Origin: Lacunisphaera limnophila
GTDB taxonomy: Bacteria > Verrucomicrobiota > Verrucomicrobiia > Opitutales > Opitutaceae
Length of the DNA: 64,000 bases
Assembly: GCF_001746835.1 (NCBI RefSeq)
Contig: NZ_CP016094.1
Span: forward strand, 2,480,001-2,544,000
Direction: 5' to 3'
The notes beneath the pieces were generated by a model. The model did no database searches. It was given only the letters and a program-made list of their open reading frames with translations, and was not told the DNA's origin. The translations under genes and the position numbers were made by a program. Position 1 is the stretch's first letter; each line of letters starts with the position of its first letter. Shown piece by piece: positions 34,326 to 45,544 of this stretch.

Positions 34326-36851
34326 ATGAACTTCATCCTCAAAATGGCCTGGCGGGATACCCGCGCGTCGCGGCGGCGGTTGCTGTTGTTTTCCCTGGCG
34401 ATCGTGCTGGGCGTGGCCGCGCTGGTGGCGGTCGGCTCCGTGCGTGACAACCTGCGGCAGGCGATCGAGGAGCAGACCAAATCCCTGCTGGGGGCCGATC
34501 TCACGGTCAATGCCCGCAGTGAATTTCCCGCGGAGGTCGCGGCGTATTTCGGCACGCTCGGCGAGGAACGCGCCACCGAGATTTCCTTCAACTCCATGCT
34601 GATCCTGCCCACCGCGGGCGGGCCGACCCGCCTGGTGCAGGTGCGGGCCATCGAGGGTAATTTTCCGTTCTACGGGGACTTCGACACCGCCCCCGCCGGC
34701 GCCCGCGAGTTGCTGCGCGGGGGCATGCATGCCGTCCTCGAGGAGAGCCTCTTGATCCAGTTTGGCCTGCAACCGGGGGACAAGGTGCGGCTGGGCTCCG
34801 CGGAATACACCGTGGCCGGCGGCCTCCGCGCCATCCCCGGCGAGGCCATGGCGGTCGCGACCATGGCGCCGCGCGTCTTCGTGCCGCTCTCCACCGTGGG
34901 TGGCACGGGCCTGCTCCAGCCGGGCAGCCTTTCGCGGCACCGGATGTATTTCAAATTTGCGCCCACCTTTGACGTGAACGCGCTGGAGCGCGACCTGCGC
35001 GAGCGGTTCAAGGAACAGCGTTATGGCTACGACACGGTCGAGGAGCGCAAACGTGAGCTCGGCCAGTCGATCAACAACGTGAATTCATTCCTCAGCCTGG
35101 TTGGTTTCGCGTCGCTGTTCCTCGGCGCCATCGGTGTGGCCAGCGCGATCCAGGCGCACATCCGGCAGAAGATTCCCACTGTCGCGATGCTGCGCTGCCT
35201 CGGGGCCTCGGCGCGCACCAGCTTCGCCATCTACCTGGTGCAGGGCATCGGCCTGGGCCTCATCGGCGCCACGTTCGGCGCCGCGCTGGGCCTGGCCATC
35301 CAGCTGGCCCTGCCGGTGCTGCTGCGGGACTTCCTGCCGTTCTCGCTCGAGTTGGCGGTTTCCTGGACGGCGATCGGCCAGGGGCTGGCGGCCGGTTTGG
35401 TGGTAAGCGTGGTCTTCGCGCTGCTCCCGCTGATGGAGGTGCGCCGCGTGTCGCCCCTGCTCACATTGCGCTCGGCCTTCGTGCCGTCCGCCGGGCGTGA
35501 TTGGTGGCAGCTCGCGCTGCTGGTCGTGATCGCGGCCCTCGTCTTCGGCTTTGCCTACTGGCAGACCGGGCGGCTGCGTTGGGCCGCGGGTTTCTCCGGC
35601 GCCCTGCTCATCAGTTTCGGGGTCCTCGCCGGCCTGGCCCAGGCGGTGTCCTGGCTGGCGCGGCGTTTCACGCCCCGCGGCCTGCCCTTTGCGTGGCGCC
35701 AAGGGGTGGCCAACCTCCACCGGCCTAACAACCGCACCCTGCTGCTCCTGGTCTCGCTGGGGCTCGGCACCTTCCTGATGATGACCCTGTACCTGTCCCG
35801 GGACACGCTGCTCGGGCAGTTGCGCGTGGTCGGGGGCGGGGACCGGCCGAACCTGATGTTCTTCGACATCCAGGACGACCAGGTCGAGTCGCTCAAAAAG
35901 ATCCTGCAGGCGCAGGGTGCCCCCGTGAAGGATCATGCGCCCATCATCACCATGCGCATCGCCTCGGTGAAAGGCCAGGCGGTCGCTGATCTGCTCAAGG
36001 CCGGCGATTCCCGCGTGCCGGGTTGGACCCTCCGTCGTGAATACCGCTCCACTTTCCGCGGAGCGCTGACCAACAGCGAAAAGCTCACGGCGGGTACGTT
36101 TACCGGGCGGGTGGGGGAGGGCACCGAGGTCGTGCCGGTTTCCATCGAGGAAAAACTGGCGGGCGACCTTAAGGTGACGCTCGGCGACGAGATCGTCTTC
36201 GACGTGCAGGGCGTGCCGGTCCGGGCCCGGGTCGACAGCCTGCGGCAGGTCGACTGGCGGCGCATGCAGCCGAACTTCTTCCTCGTCTTCCCCGAGGGCG
36301 CGCTCGAGGCGGCACCCAAGTTTCACATCATGGCCCTGCGTGTCGCCGATGCCGCGCAGTCCGCGCGGGTGCAGCAGGCCGTGGTCCGCGAGCACCCCAA
36401 TGTCTCGGCCATCGACCTGGCCCTCATCATCCAGACGATCGACGGGGTGTATACCAAGGCCTCCTTCGTCGTCGAGTTCCTCGCGTTCTTCACCGTGGTC
36501 ACCGGCGGTATCGTGCTGGCGGGAGCCGTCCTGATCGGCCGTTCGCAGCGGGTGCGCGAGAGCGTGCTCCTGCGCACGCTCGGTGCCACCAAGGCCCAGG
36601 TGAACCGGATCATGTTCGCGGAATACCTCGCCCTCGGCACGCTCGGCGCCGCGGTCGGCGCGATGCTGGCGGTCGGCGCGAACTGGGCGATGGCCTACCA
36701 GGTCTTCCAGGTCAAATGGACCGCGCCTTCGCCGGTGGTGCTGATCGCTGGCTGGGCGGCGGTGAGCCTGCTGACGGTGACGACCGGCCTGCTGTCCAAC
36801 CGGGGCATCTGCGATCATCCGCCCCTGGCGGTGCTGCGGGAGGAGACCTAA
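34326..36851 (+). CDS. ybbP: YbbP-like ABC transporter permease (double FtsX)
   Basis: The 841-residue protein has the YbbP layout: an N-terminal helix and extracytoplasmic domain, a first FtsX unit (three helices, about 250-400), further helices, a second extracytoplasmic domain (about 510-700) and a second FtsX unit at the C-terminus with RVRESVLLRTLGATKAQV as coupling helix. With YbbA and TesA it would extract hydrophobic compounds or lysolipids from the membrane. The open frame extends 99 bases upstream into the inverted repeat; ATG 34326 fits the family start. Confidence 0.88.
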   Translation: MNFILKMAWRDTRASRRRLLLFSLAIVLGVAALVAVGSVRDNLRQAIEEQTKSLLGADLTVNARSEFPAEVAAYFGTLGEERATEISFNSMLILPTAGGPTRLVQVRAIEGNFPFYGDFDTAPAGARELLRGGMHAVLEESLLIQFGLQPGDKVRLGSAEYTVAGGLRAIPGEAMAVATMAPRVFVPLSTVGGTGLLQPGSLSRHRMYFKFAPTFDVNALERDLRERFKEQRYGYDTVEERKRELGQSINNVNSFLSLVGFASLFLGAIGVASAIQAHIRQKIPTVAMLRCLGASARTSFAIYLVQGIGLGLIGATFGAALGLAIQLALPVLLRDFLPFSLELAVSWTAIGQGLAAGLVVSVVFALLPLMEVRRVSPLLTLRSAFVPSAGRDWWQLALLVVIAALVFGFAYWQTGRLRWAAGFSGALLISFGVLAGLAQAVSWLARRFTPRGLPFAWRQGVANLHRPNNRTLLLLVSLGLGTFLMMTLYLSRDTLLGQLRVVGGGDRPNLMFFDIQDDQVESLKKILQAQGAPVKDHAPIITMRIASVKGQAVADLLKAGDSRVPGWTLRREYRSTFRGALTNSEKLTAGTFTGRVGEGTEVVPVSIEEKLAGDLKVTLGDEIVFDVQGVPVRARVDSLRQVDWRRMQPNFFLVFPEGALEAAPKFHIMALRVADAAQSARVQQAVVREHPNVSAIDLALIIQTIDGVYTKASFVVEFLAFFTVVTGGIVLAGAVLIGRSQRVRESVLLRTLGATKAQVNRIMFAEYLALGTLGAAVGAMLAVGANWAMAYQVFQVKWTAPSPVVLIAGWAAVSLLTVTTGLLSNRGICDHPPLAVLREET

Positions 36852-36955
36852 CCGGCCCGCGGTTGGGAAGTGGCAAGTAACCGGAGGGTGGAGGCGTGTT
36901 TCGCCCGGCCTTTCCTCTTGTCACTTGTTCCTTGGTCCGTGTGACTTGGCGGCCC

Positions 36956-37417
36956 ATGGCCGCGCCTCGCCACCTCACCTTTCATTACACCCTGCGCAAC
37001 CGCGAGGGCCGCGTGCTGGACACCTCTCGGGGGAGCGCGCCGCTCGCCTGCGTGGAAGGCGCCGGCCAGATCATCGAGGGGCTGGAGGAACCTTTGCTGG
37101 GCATGACCGCCGGGGAGATCCGCCTCGTGGTCGTGCCACCGGAGCGGGGCTATGGCCGGCGCGAGGAGGCGATGATCCAGAAAGTGCCGCGGGCCCGGCT
37201 GCCGGTGGACGAAATCCGGGTGGGGGATCAGTTCCAGACCGGTCCGGATCGCTCGGACCCGGTCGTGACCGTGGTCGCCTTGGAAGGGGACGAGGTGCTG
37301 CTTGATGCCAACCACCCGTTGGCCGGAGAGGAACTCCATTTTGACGTCGAACTCGTCGCCTCGCGGCCGGCCACGCCGGCGGAGGTGCAGGCGGCCGGGT
37401 CGGTGGCCCGCGACTGA
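36956..37417 (+). CDS. SlyD-like FKBP-type peptidyl-prolyl isomerase
   Basis: The 153-residue protein has the SlyD/FkpA-like pattern: LTFHYTLRNREGRVLDTS, GAGQIIEGLEEPLLGMTAGE, the insert-in-flap region and DANHPLAGEELHFDVELV, which is diagnostic of SlyD-type FKBPs. It catalyses proline isomerisation and acts as a folding chaperone. The His-rich metal-binding tail of E. coli SlyD is absent. ATG 36956 was chosen over an upstream alternative start at 36896. Confidence 0.87.
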   Translation: MAAPRHLTFHYTLRNREGRVLDTSRGSAPLACVEGAGQIIEGLEEPLLGMTAGEIRLVVVPPERGYGRREEAMIQKVPRARLPVDEIRVGDQFQTGPDRSDPVVTVVALEGDEVLLDANHPLAGEELHFDVELVASRPATPAEVQAAGSVARD

Positions 37418-37501
37418 GCCTTGGTGGGCTCACCCAAATGGGTAGGGGCGCATTTATTCGCGTGATTCACCGCCGCCTTCCGGCCTAGGCTTGGTCAACC
37501 C

Positions 37502-38233
37502 ATGAAAGTACTCGGCATTGATATCGGTGGCTCCGCCTTCAAGGGCGCCCCCGTGGACACGAAGACCGGCCGCCTGCTGGCCGAGCGGCACCGCGTGGAG
37601 ATCAAGTCACCCTGCTCCCTGCGCGCCGGCGTGGCCGCGGCACGGGAGATCGCCCGTCACTTCCAATGGAAGGGCCCCGTCGGGATTGGTTTCCCGGGCG
37701 TCATCCAAGACGGACGGATCGGTGCAGTGGGCAACCTGGGAGACGTCTGGGTGGGGCAGAGTGGTGCCACCTTGTTTCGGCGCGCCACGGGCTGTCCGGT
37801 CCGGTTGGTCAACGACGCGGACGCCGCCGGCTTGGCGGAGATGCGGTTCGGCGCCGGGCGCGGCCGGAAGGGCACGGTGATCCTGCTGACGTTTGGGACC
37901 GGCATCGGTTCGGCGCTCTTTTATGACGGCCAACTGGTGCCGAATGCCGAGCTCGGCCACATTCCCTGGCGCGGGAAGCCCTTTGAACGGTATGCCGCCG
38001 CTTCCGTCCGCAAGCGGGCCCGGCTCGACTGGCCGGAGTGGGCCCAGCGCGTGAATGTCTATTTCGCCACCGTCGAGCGGCTGTTTTCCCCTCAGCTCAT
38101 CATAATCGGGGGTGGGGTGAGCAAGAAATCGGACAAATTCCTCAAATTTATCCGCGCCCACGCCCGGGTGGTGCCGGCCCGGCATCAGAACGACGCGGGC
38201 ATCGTCGGGGCGGCGATGACTTGGGAGCAGTAA
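37502..38233 (+). CDS. ppgK: Polyphosphate glucokinase (ROK family)
   Basis: The 243-residue cytoplasmic kinase phosphorylates glucose using polyphosphate. The family start GIDIGGSAFKGAPVDT, LTFGTGIGSALF, NAELGHI and the PPGK-specific C-terminal pattern RLDWPEWAQRVNVYFATVE...LIIIGGGVSKK are all present, and length is normal. It stands alone, with 84 bases upstream and a 246-base non-coding stretch downstream in which I see no gene. Confidence 0.92.
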   Translation: MKVLGIDIGGSAFKGAPVDTKTGRLLAERHRVEIKSPCSLRAGVAAAREIARHFQWKGPVGIGFPGVIQDGRIGAVGNLGDVWVGQSGATLFRRATGCPVRLVNDADAAGLAEMRFGAGRGRKGTVILLTFGTGIGSALFYDGQLVPNAELGHIPWRGKPFERYAAASVRKRARLDWPEWAQRVNVYFATVERLFSPQLIIIGGGVSKKSDKFLKFIRAHARVVPARHQNDAGIVGAAMTWEQ

Positions 38234-38479
38234 AGGCTGTGGACGGATGCGGCCCTCCGGTGCCATTCATCCGCCCCGGGCGTCCATTCATCAAAACCGG
38301 CTGCAACTTTGGCCGCGGGCCGGGTGTGATCACCCCATGCCCAGCCAAGCCCTCCTGTCCCCGTCCCGCCGGTTCGCCCGCGGGGCTGGCGGGTTGGCCA
38401 CCCTAGTGATCAACGGACGGGAGTAATCGCTGGCCATTTCCCGCCTCCGCCCCTCATTCTACCCGACCAACCGCACCCT

Positions 38480-39856
38480 ATGTCTGATTCCGCGAATCCC
38501 TCCCCCGCCAAGGCCCCGGCCCCGGCGCCCAAAAAGAAGTCCCGGCGCACGCTCCTGATCACCGTGATCGGCGTCCTCGTGGTCGCCATCGGCGTCGCCG
38601 TCGGCGTCGCCGCCAAGAAGAAGGACAAGGGCACGGTCGTGACCACCGACAAGGCGGTCATCAAGACCATCACCCAGACGGTCAACGCCACCGGCAAGGT
38701 TCAGCCCGAAACCGAGGTGAAGATCGCGCCCGAGGTCTCCGGTGAGATCACCGAACTGCCCTTCCGCGAGGGTGCCCAGGTCAAAAAGGGCGACCTGCTC
38801 GTCCGCATCAAGCCCGACAATTACAAGTACCAGCTCGACCAGCGCGAAGCCGCCCTCGCCGCCGCCCGCGCCTCGGCCATCACCGGCAAGGCCCAGCTGC
38901 TCAAGGCCGAGGAAGATTACAAGCGCAGCCAGGACCTCTACGCCAAGCAGCTCATCTCCGACGCCGAGATCACCGCCGCCCGCACCGCCTCCGAGCAGGC
39001 CCAGGCCAACTACGACAACTACCTCGCCCAGATCCGCAGCCAGGAAGGCCTGCTCGCCCAGGCGCAGGAGCTCCTCAGCAAGACCGAGATTTTCTCCCCC
39101 ATCGACGGCACGGTCAGCTCCCGCACCAACGAGGTCGGTGAGCGGGTCGCCGGCACCGGTTCCTACGGCGGCGCCGAGGTCATGCGGGTCGCCGACCTTG
39201 CCAACATGGAGGTCCGCGTGAACGTCAACGAGAACGACGTCGTCAACGTGAAGCTCGGCGACAAGGCCAAGATCTCCGTGGATGCCTACCCGAACCGCCG
39301 CTTCAACGGCGAGGTCTGGGAAATCGCCTCCAGCGCCCGCACCACGGGTATGAACACCCAGGAGGAGGTCACCAACTTTATCGTCAAGATCCGCATCACC
39401 GACCGCGACGTCGCCTTCCGCCCCGGCATGAGCGCGAGCGCGGACATCGAGACCAAATCCGTCGTCGATGTCGTCGCCGTGCCGATCCAGTCGGTCACCG
39501 TCCGCAGCAAGGAGGGGGCCAAGACCATCGACCAGCTGGCACAGGACCGCGAGAAGAAGGCCAAGGAAAACCAGGGTGAAGGCGCCGCCGCTGCCGTCAA
39601 CGAGAAGCAGCAGCGCGAGGGCGAGCGCGCCGACCGCGAGGCGCTCCAGCGCGTGGTCTTCCTGCGCAATGGCGACACCGTCAAGATGGTCGAGGTCAAG
39701 ACCGGCATCGCCGACGCCACTCACATGGAAATCACCGAGGGCCTCAAGAAGGATGACGAGATCGTCACCGGTCCCTTCAGCGTCATCACGCGCGTCCTCA
39801 AGGACGGGCACAAGGTGCGCGTCGAGGCGCCCAAGAAGCCTGCCGAGAAGAAGTGA
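38480..39856 (+). CDS. MacA/HlyD-type periplasmic adaptor
   Basis: The 458-residue protein has a Pro/Lys-rich N-terminus, one membrane helix (about 24-45), the lipoyl half-motifs ([23 protein letters not shown] and [17 protein letters not shown]) flanking a long coiled-coil hairpin, and a beta-barrel/membrane-proximal region. Residues about 340-390 form a highly charged helical insertion rich in Lys, Glu and Gln. It is the first gene of a MacAB-like operon. The outer-membrane partner is not encoded here. Confidence 0.88.
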   Translation: MSDSANPSPAKAPAPAPKKKSRRTLLITVIGVLVVAIGVAVGVAAKKKDKGTVVTTDKAVIKTITQTVNATGKVQPETEVKIAPEVSGEITELPFREGAQVKKGDLLVRIKPDNYKYQLDQREAALAAARASAITGKAQLLKAEEDYKRSQDLYAKQLISDAEITAARTASEQAQANYDNYLAQIRSQEGLLAQAQELLSKTEIFSPIDGTVSSRTNEVGERVAGTGSYGGAEVMRVADLANMEVRVNVNENDVVNVKLGDKAKISVDAYPNRRFNGEVWEIASSARTTGMNTQEEVTNFIVKIRITDRDVAFRPGMSASADIETKSVVDVVAVPIQSVTVRSKEGAKTIDQLAQDREKKAKENQGEGAAAAVNEKQQREGERADREALQRVVFLRNGDTVKMVEVKTGIADATHMEITEGLKKDDEIVTGPFSVITRVLKDGHKVRVEAPKKPAEKK

Positions 39857-39893
39857 TCCGACGGGCCGGCGCCCTGAGCCGGTCCCCCGCACC

Positions 39894-40628
39894 ATGACAC
39901 CTTCCCCCGCCCCCGCTCCCGCGCGCCTGCTCCGTCCTCCCGGCAAACTGGTCATCCAGATCGACGGGGTGACCAAGCTCTACAAGATGGGCGAGGAGAC
40001 GATCCACGCCCTCCGGGGCGTTGCGCTCCAGATCCGCCGCAACGAGTACCTCGCCATCATGGGCCCGTCCGGCTCCGGCAAATCCACCCTGATGAACATG
40101 CTCGGGTGTCTGGATACCCCCACCGCCGGGCACTATGATTTCAACGGCAAGAACGTCGCGCACATGGTGGACGACGAACTGGCGGAGATCCGCAACCGCG
40201 AGATCGGCTTCGTCTTCCAGACCTTCAATCTCCTGCCGCGCTCGAATGCGCTGCACAACGTCGAGCTGCCGCTCATCTACGCCGGCCTGCCGCGCGCCGA
40301 GCGCCTCGAACGCGCCCGCCAGGCCCTGACCGACGTGGGCCTGGGCGACCGCATGCATCACCGGCCCAACGAGCTCTCCGGCGGCCAGCGCCAGCGCGTG
40401 GCCATTGCCCGCGCCCTGGTCACGCGTCCGTCCATCATCCTGGCGGACGAGCCGACCGGCAATCTCGACTCCAAGACCGGCGTCGAGATCATGGATCTCT
40501 TCGAGCACCTGTACGACCTCGGCAATACCATCATCGTGGTCACGCACGAGGAGGACATCGCCCAGCACGCGCGCCGCATCGTCCGTCTCCGCGACGGCCT
40601 GATCGAGAGCGACCGGAGCACCGCCTGA
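39894..40628 (+). CDS. MacB-type ABC transporter ATPase
   Basis: The 244-residue ATPase has Walker [11 protein letters not shown]-loop [10 protein letters not shown], signature LSGGQRQR, Walker [10 protein letters not shown] and switch VTHE. The N-terminal Pro-rich 25 residues precede the domain. It is separate from the permeases, unlike fused MacB, and presumably drives both permeases encoded next. ATG 39894 lies 37 bases after the adaptor stop. Confidence 0.92.
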   Translation: MTPSPAPAPARLLRPPGKLVIQIDGVTKLYKMGEETIHALRGVALQIRRNEYLAIMGPSGSGKSTLMNMLGCLDTPTAGHYDFNGKNVAHMVDDELAEIRNREIGFVFQTFNLLPRSNALHNVELPLIYAGLPRAERLERARQALTDVGLGDRMHHRPNELSGGQRQRVAIARALVTRPSIILADEPTGNLDSKTGVEIMDLFEHLYDLGNTIIVVTHEEDIAQHARRIVRLRDGLIESDRSTA

Positions 40629-40634
40629 GCCGCC

Positions 40635-41878
40635 ATGCGCCGCCTGATCTACGAGCTGACCGAATCCGTCCGCATTGCGGCCGCCCAGATCCGCGCGAAC
40701 AAGTTGCGTTCGGCGCTCACCGCGCTCGGCGTGATCATCGGCATCGTGGCGGTCACCCTCATGGGCACCGCCATCAAGGGCATCGACGCCGGCGTGGACC
40801 GCAGCATGTCGGGTTTTGGCGACGATATCCTCTACGTGTCCAAGTGGCCGTGGAGCAACGTGGATGATTGGTGGAATTATCGCAACCGGAAGCCCATCCG
40901 CCACACCTACGCCGCACAGGTCAACGAGTGGGTGGCCACCACCCCGGGCAGCGCCCTCCGGCTCGCCGTGCCCACGGCCGAGCGTATGACCACGATCATC
41001 CGGGGCGAATACCGGCTGAACAACATCTACACGCTTGGTACCACCGCCGATTACTCCCGGATCACGCGCTCGGATCTCAATGAAGGACGTTTCTTCACCG
41101 ACTTCGAGGGTCAGGCGGGCTCGAATGTCTGCGTGATCGGCTTCGACGTGGCCGACGCGCTGTTTCCCAACGAATCCCCGCTGGGCAAGACCATCCGCAT
41201 CCGGGACCAGAATTTCCAGGTGATTGGCGTCGCGGCCAAACAGGGCAGCTTTCTCGGCCTGTGGAGCTGGGATTCCATGGTGGCGATGCCCCTCACCACC
41301 TTCCGCCGCTATTACCGCGTAGGCGAGGGCGGGGAGATCCGCGTCCAGGTCGACAACACCCGCATGGCCGAGGCCAAGGAAGAGCTGCAGGGCCTGATGC
41401 GCCGCTTGCGCGGCCTCGGGCCCGAGCAGCGCGATGATTTCAACATCAATGAGCAGGGTACGATCCGCGAGCAGCTCGACCCGATCAAGAACGGCATCGC
41501 CATGGCCGGCCTTTTCATCACCGGCCTCGCGCTTTTCGTCGGCGCCATTGGCATCATGAACATCACCTACGTGAGCGTGAAGGAACGCACCAAGGAGATC
41601 GGCACCCGCAAGGCGCTCGGCGCCCGTCGCCGCACGATCCTGCTGCAGTTCCTCGTCGAGGCCGTGGCCATCTGCTTTGTCGGCGGCGTGGCCGGTCTGG
41701 CCCTCGCCGCCGGGCTGACCAGCCTGGTCGGGATCGTTGCCCCCTCCTTCCCGCTCGTTTTCTCCACCAGCCTGGTGGTCATCGGCCTCACGGTGTCGGT
41801 GCTGACCGGCATCTTCAGCGGCTTCGCCCCGGCCTGGGCGGCCAGCAAACTTGATCCGGTGGTGGCCCTGCGTTACGA

Positions 41879-41882
<4 letters not shown>
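40635..41882 (+). CDS. MacB/FtsX-type permease 1
   Basis: The 415-residue permease has one N-terminal helix (about 22-45), a MacB-type periplasmic core domain (about 50-280) and three C-terminal helices, with [20 protein letters not shown] as coupling helix. It overlaps the next permease by 4 bases (ATGA). Two different permeases with one ATPase suggests a heterodimeric transporter. Confidence 0.9.
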
Positions 41883-43105
<1,223 letters not shown>

Positions 43106-43159
43106 AAGCCCCGCGTCCGGGGCGCAACCGCCCGGGCTGCCGTTACCGGGGAATTCCCC

Positions 43160-45538
43160 ATGAATTGCGGGTTGCCGACCGACGGCGCCTCGCCCTTCAT
43201 CGCCCCTCGCGTGCGTCTCCAAATCAAGCTCAACCGTTCGCTGCAGCGCGAGCTCGCCCCGGGCGACCGCCGGCTCTGGTTGCTTCGCTCCGTGGCGCTG
43301 CGCATCGAGCGGCACACCAATCCGCTGTGGGTCTTCGAGGTCTATCACCGCCGCCTGCTCCTGGCGCTTGGGGTCCTGGCCCTGGTGGGCTACTTCCTGC
43401 TGGCGACGGCGCTTTACGTCTGGCTCGACCGCAAACCCCACAATCAGGTGGCCTGGTTTGACCTCGCGGCGCCCTGGCGCTGGTCCGGCCTGCAGGCCAA
43501 ACGCGGGGACACCGCCATCGAGGCCGGTTTGGAACAACTGCGGCTGCGCAACTACCCGGATGCCTTTTATCAGCTGCGGGTCGGCCTCGCTCGCTCACCG
43601 GCCAACATCGAGGGCCGCCTGACGCTCGCGCGACTGTTTGCCGGGAGCGATCCCACCCGCGCCCTGACTCTGCTGGAGGATGGTCTCGCGCACGCCCCGG
43701 GCGACGAGCGGCTCGTCGCACTTCTGCTGGAATTCTACACCGTCCTGCAGGTGCAGGAACGCGCGCTGGCGACGGTGGATCGCCTGCTCGCGACCGCGCC
43801 CCAGGGCCGCGTGCGCTTTATGCTGGAACGGGCCCGCGTGACCCTGCTCCTGCAGCTGCAGCGTTATTCCGAGGCCGAGGCGGCGCTGGCGGCGGTGTCG
43901 GCACCCGCGGCGGCCGAAGAGGCCACCTGGCGGTCCTTGCGGCTGGAGCTGCTGCTCCGCACCGGCCGGGCGGCGCAGGCCCGACCCGGGCTGGACGCCC
44001 TGCTCGCCGATGGCACCCCCGCGCTGCTCCTGCGCCAGGTGGGCGAAGTGGCCGTCGCGCTCGATGATGCGGCGCTGTTGCAAAGCGTCGTGCGCCGGCT
44101 CCAAGCCCGCGAGCCTGAGGCGCCGGGACCGTATCTATTCGCCATCCAAGCCTGGCACCGGCTCAAGCGCGTGTCGCCGCAGGCCAACGCCGAGCGGGAG
44201 TACCTCCAGTTGTTTGCCGGCAACGACTCCGCCCTCCAGGCACTCGCGGCGCTGGCCGTGAACCTTGACCAGCCCGATCTCGTCAACCGCGTGCGACAGG
44301 CGGCGGCGTCAGCGCGCCTGAGCCAGTTCGCCTACCGGGTGCACCTGACCGAGATCGCACTGCGCCGGGGCGACACGGACACGGCGATGCGTACGCTGCG
44401 GGATTGGGAAAGTGGGGTGGAGACTCTCCCGGCCCAGCAACGCTTCTATCCCGAGTTCATCCGCCGTCTGGCCCGCGGGGCGTTCGCCGGCACCCCTGAT
44501 CAGGTCACCTCGGTCCTGGGCCACCTCGCCGCCAACCGGTTCCAGGCGCGGCTGCAGATCTATGATCTGGCGATCACGGTTTTCGAAAAGTCCGGCCACG
44601 CCGCGGCTGCCGACCAGCTCGCGCGCGCTGGCCTGCAGGTTTATCCCTATTCCGCGCCCTTGCTGGCGGCCGGCCAGCGTCTGGCGGCCGGGGAGGCCGC
44701 ACGGGCGGCCACCGCGGTCACGAGCGAGGCCGCGGCCAGCGGACCGGAGGCTTCGCTCCCCCTCACCGGGCCGCTGGCCCTCGCCGAGCTCGACCGCCGG
44801 CTGGCCGCGGACGAACTGGCCCCGGCACGGGATTTCCTGCGCGCGGTGCGGAGCCAACGCCCCGCCTGGCTGCCGGCCTTCGAGGCCGCGGTGGCCGCTC
44901 GCGATGTGGAGCTGACCTTCCTGGCCATCGACGCCATCGCCGGCCGTACGGCGGCCCGGTCCTACCTGGATCGCCACCGGAGCGAGGATGCGGTCCTGGG
45001 GCTGGTGGCGGTCACCGGGCGCCTGGCGGGGCGCGGCCGGCTGACCGATGCCCGGTTGCTGTACGACGAGATTGCGGCTTCCCCCGCCGCCACCGGCGCG
45101 GTGACGGCCGCTTTGAGTGCGTTGGCGCTGCCCGATGACTCGGCGACGCAGACCGCCAGCGAGACGGCGGCGGTCGCGGCGTTTGACCGATTCATCGCCG
45201 CCGCCGACTGGGCGCAGGCCGAGCGCCTGCTGCGCCAGCTCCGCGACAAGCCGCCTGAATGGCTGGCGGCCGGCGCCAGCGAGGTGAAGACGCGCGAAGT
45301 AGTTGTCCGGCTCGGGCTGGACCAGCGCCCGCTGGCCTTGGCGGCGCTCAAGGAATTGGTGGTGAAGGGCGGGGCGGCCCGCGGGGCCGCCTTCAGGCTG
45401 GTGCGGGATATGTTGGCGCGCGGGGAGCAGGATCAGGCCATCGTCCTCGCCCGCGAAATCCTCAAGCTCCTGCCCGGCGACCCGGCGGCCACGCGGCTGC
45501 TGCAAGAGGCCGAAGCCCCGCGGCCGACCGGGCCGTGA
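43160..45538 (+). CDS. Membrane-anchored TPR-like repeat protein
   Basis: The 792-residue protein has one helix at about 69-91 and a very Ala/Leu-rich alpha-helical body with degenerate TPR-like repeats (for example NIEGRLTLARLFAGSDPTRALTLLEDGLAHAP and PQGRVRFMLERARVTLLLQLQRYSEAEAALAAV). It has no catalytic motif. It lies 54 bases after the permease pair on the same strand and may be an assembly or scaffold factor for that exporter; this is inferred from position only. Confidence 0.75.
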   Translation: MNCGLPTDGASPFIAPRVRLQIKLNRSLQRELAPGDRRLWLLRSVALRIERHTNPLWVFEVYHRRLLLALGVLALVGYFLLATALYVWLDRKPHNQVAWFDLAAPWRWSGLQAKRGDTAIEAGLEQLRLRNYPDAFYQLRVGLARSPANIEGRLTLARLFAGSDPTRALTLLEDGLAHAPGDERLVALLLEFYTVLQVQERALATVDRLLATAPQGRVRFMLERARVTLLLQLQRYSEAEAALAAVSAPAAAEEATWRSLRLELLLRTGRAAQARPGLDALLADGTPALLLRQVGEVAVALDDAALLQSVVRRLQAREPEAPGPYLFAIQAWHRLKRVSPQANAEREYLQLFAGNDSALQALAALAVNLDQPDLVNRVRQAAASARLSQFAYRVHLTEIALRRGDTDTAMRTLRDWESGVETLPAQQRFYPEFIRRLARGAFAGTPDQVTSVLGHLAANRFQARLQIYDLAITVFEKSGHAAAADQLARAGLQVYPYSAPLLAAGQRLAAGEAARAATAVTSEAAASGPEASLPLTGPLALAELDRRLAADELAPARDFLRAVRSQRPAWLPAFEAAVAARDVELTFLAIDAIAGRTAARSYLDRHRSEDAVLGLVAVTGRLAGRGRLTDARLLYDEIAASPAATGAVTAALSALALPDDSATQTASETAAVAAFDRFIAAADWAQAERLLRQLRDKPPEWLAAGASEVKTREVVVRLGLDQRPLALAALKELVVKGGAARGAAFRLVRDMLARGEQDQAIVLAREILKLLPGDPAATRLLQEAEAPRPTGP

Positions 45539-45544
45539 GCGCGC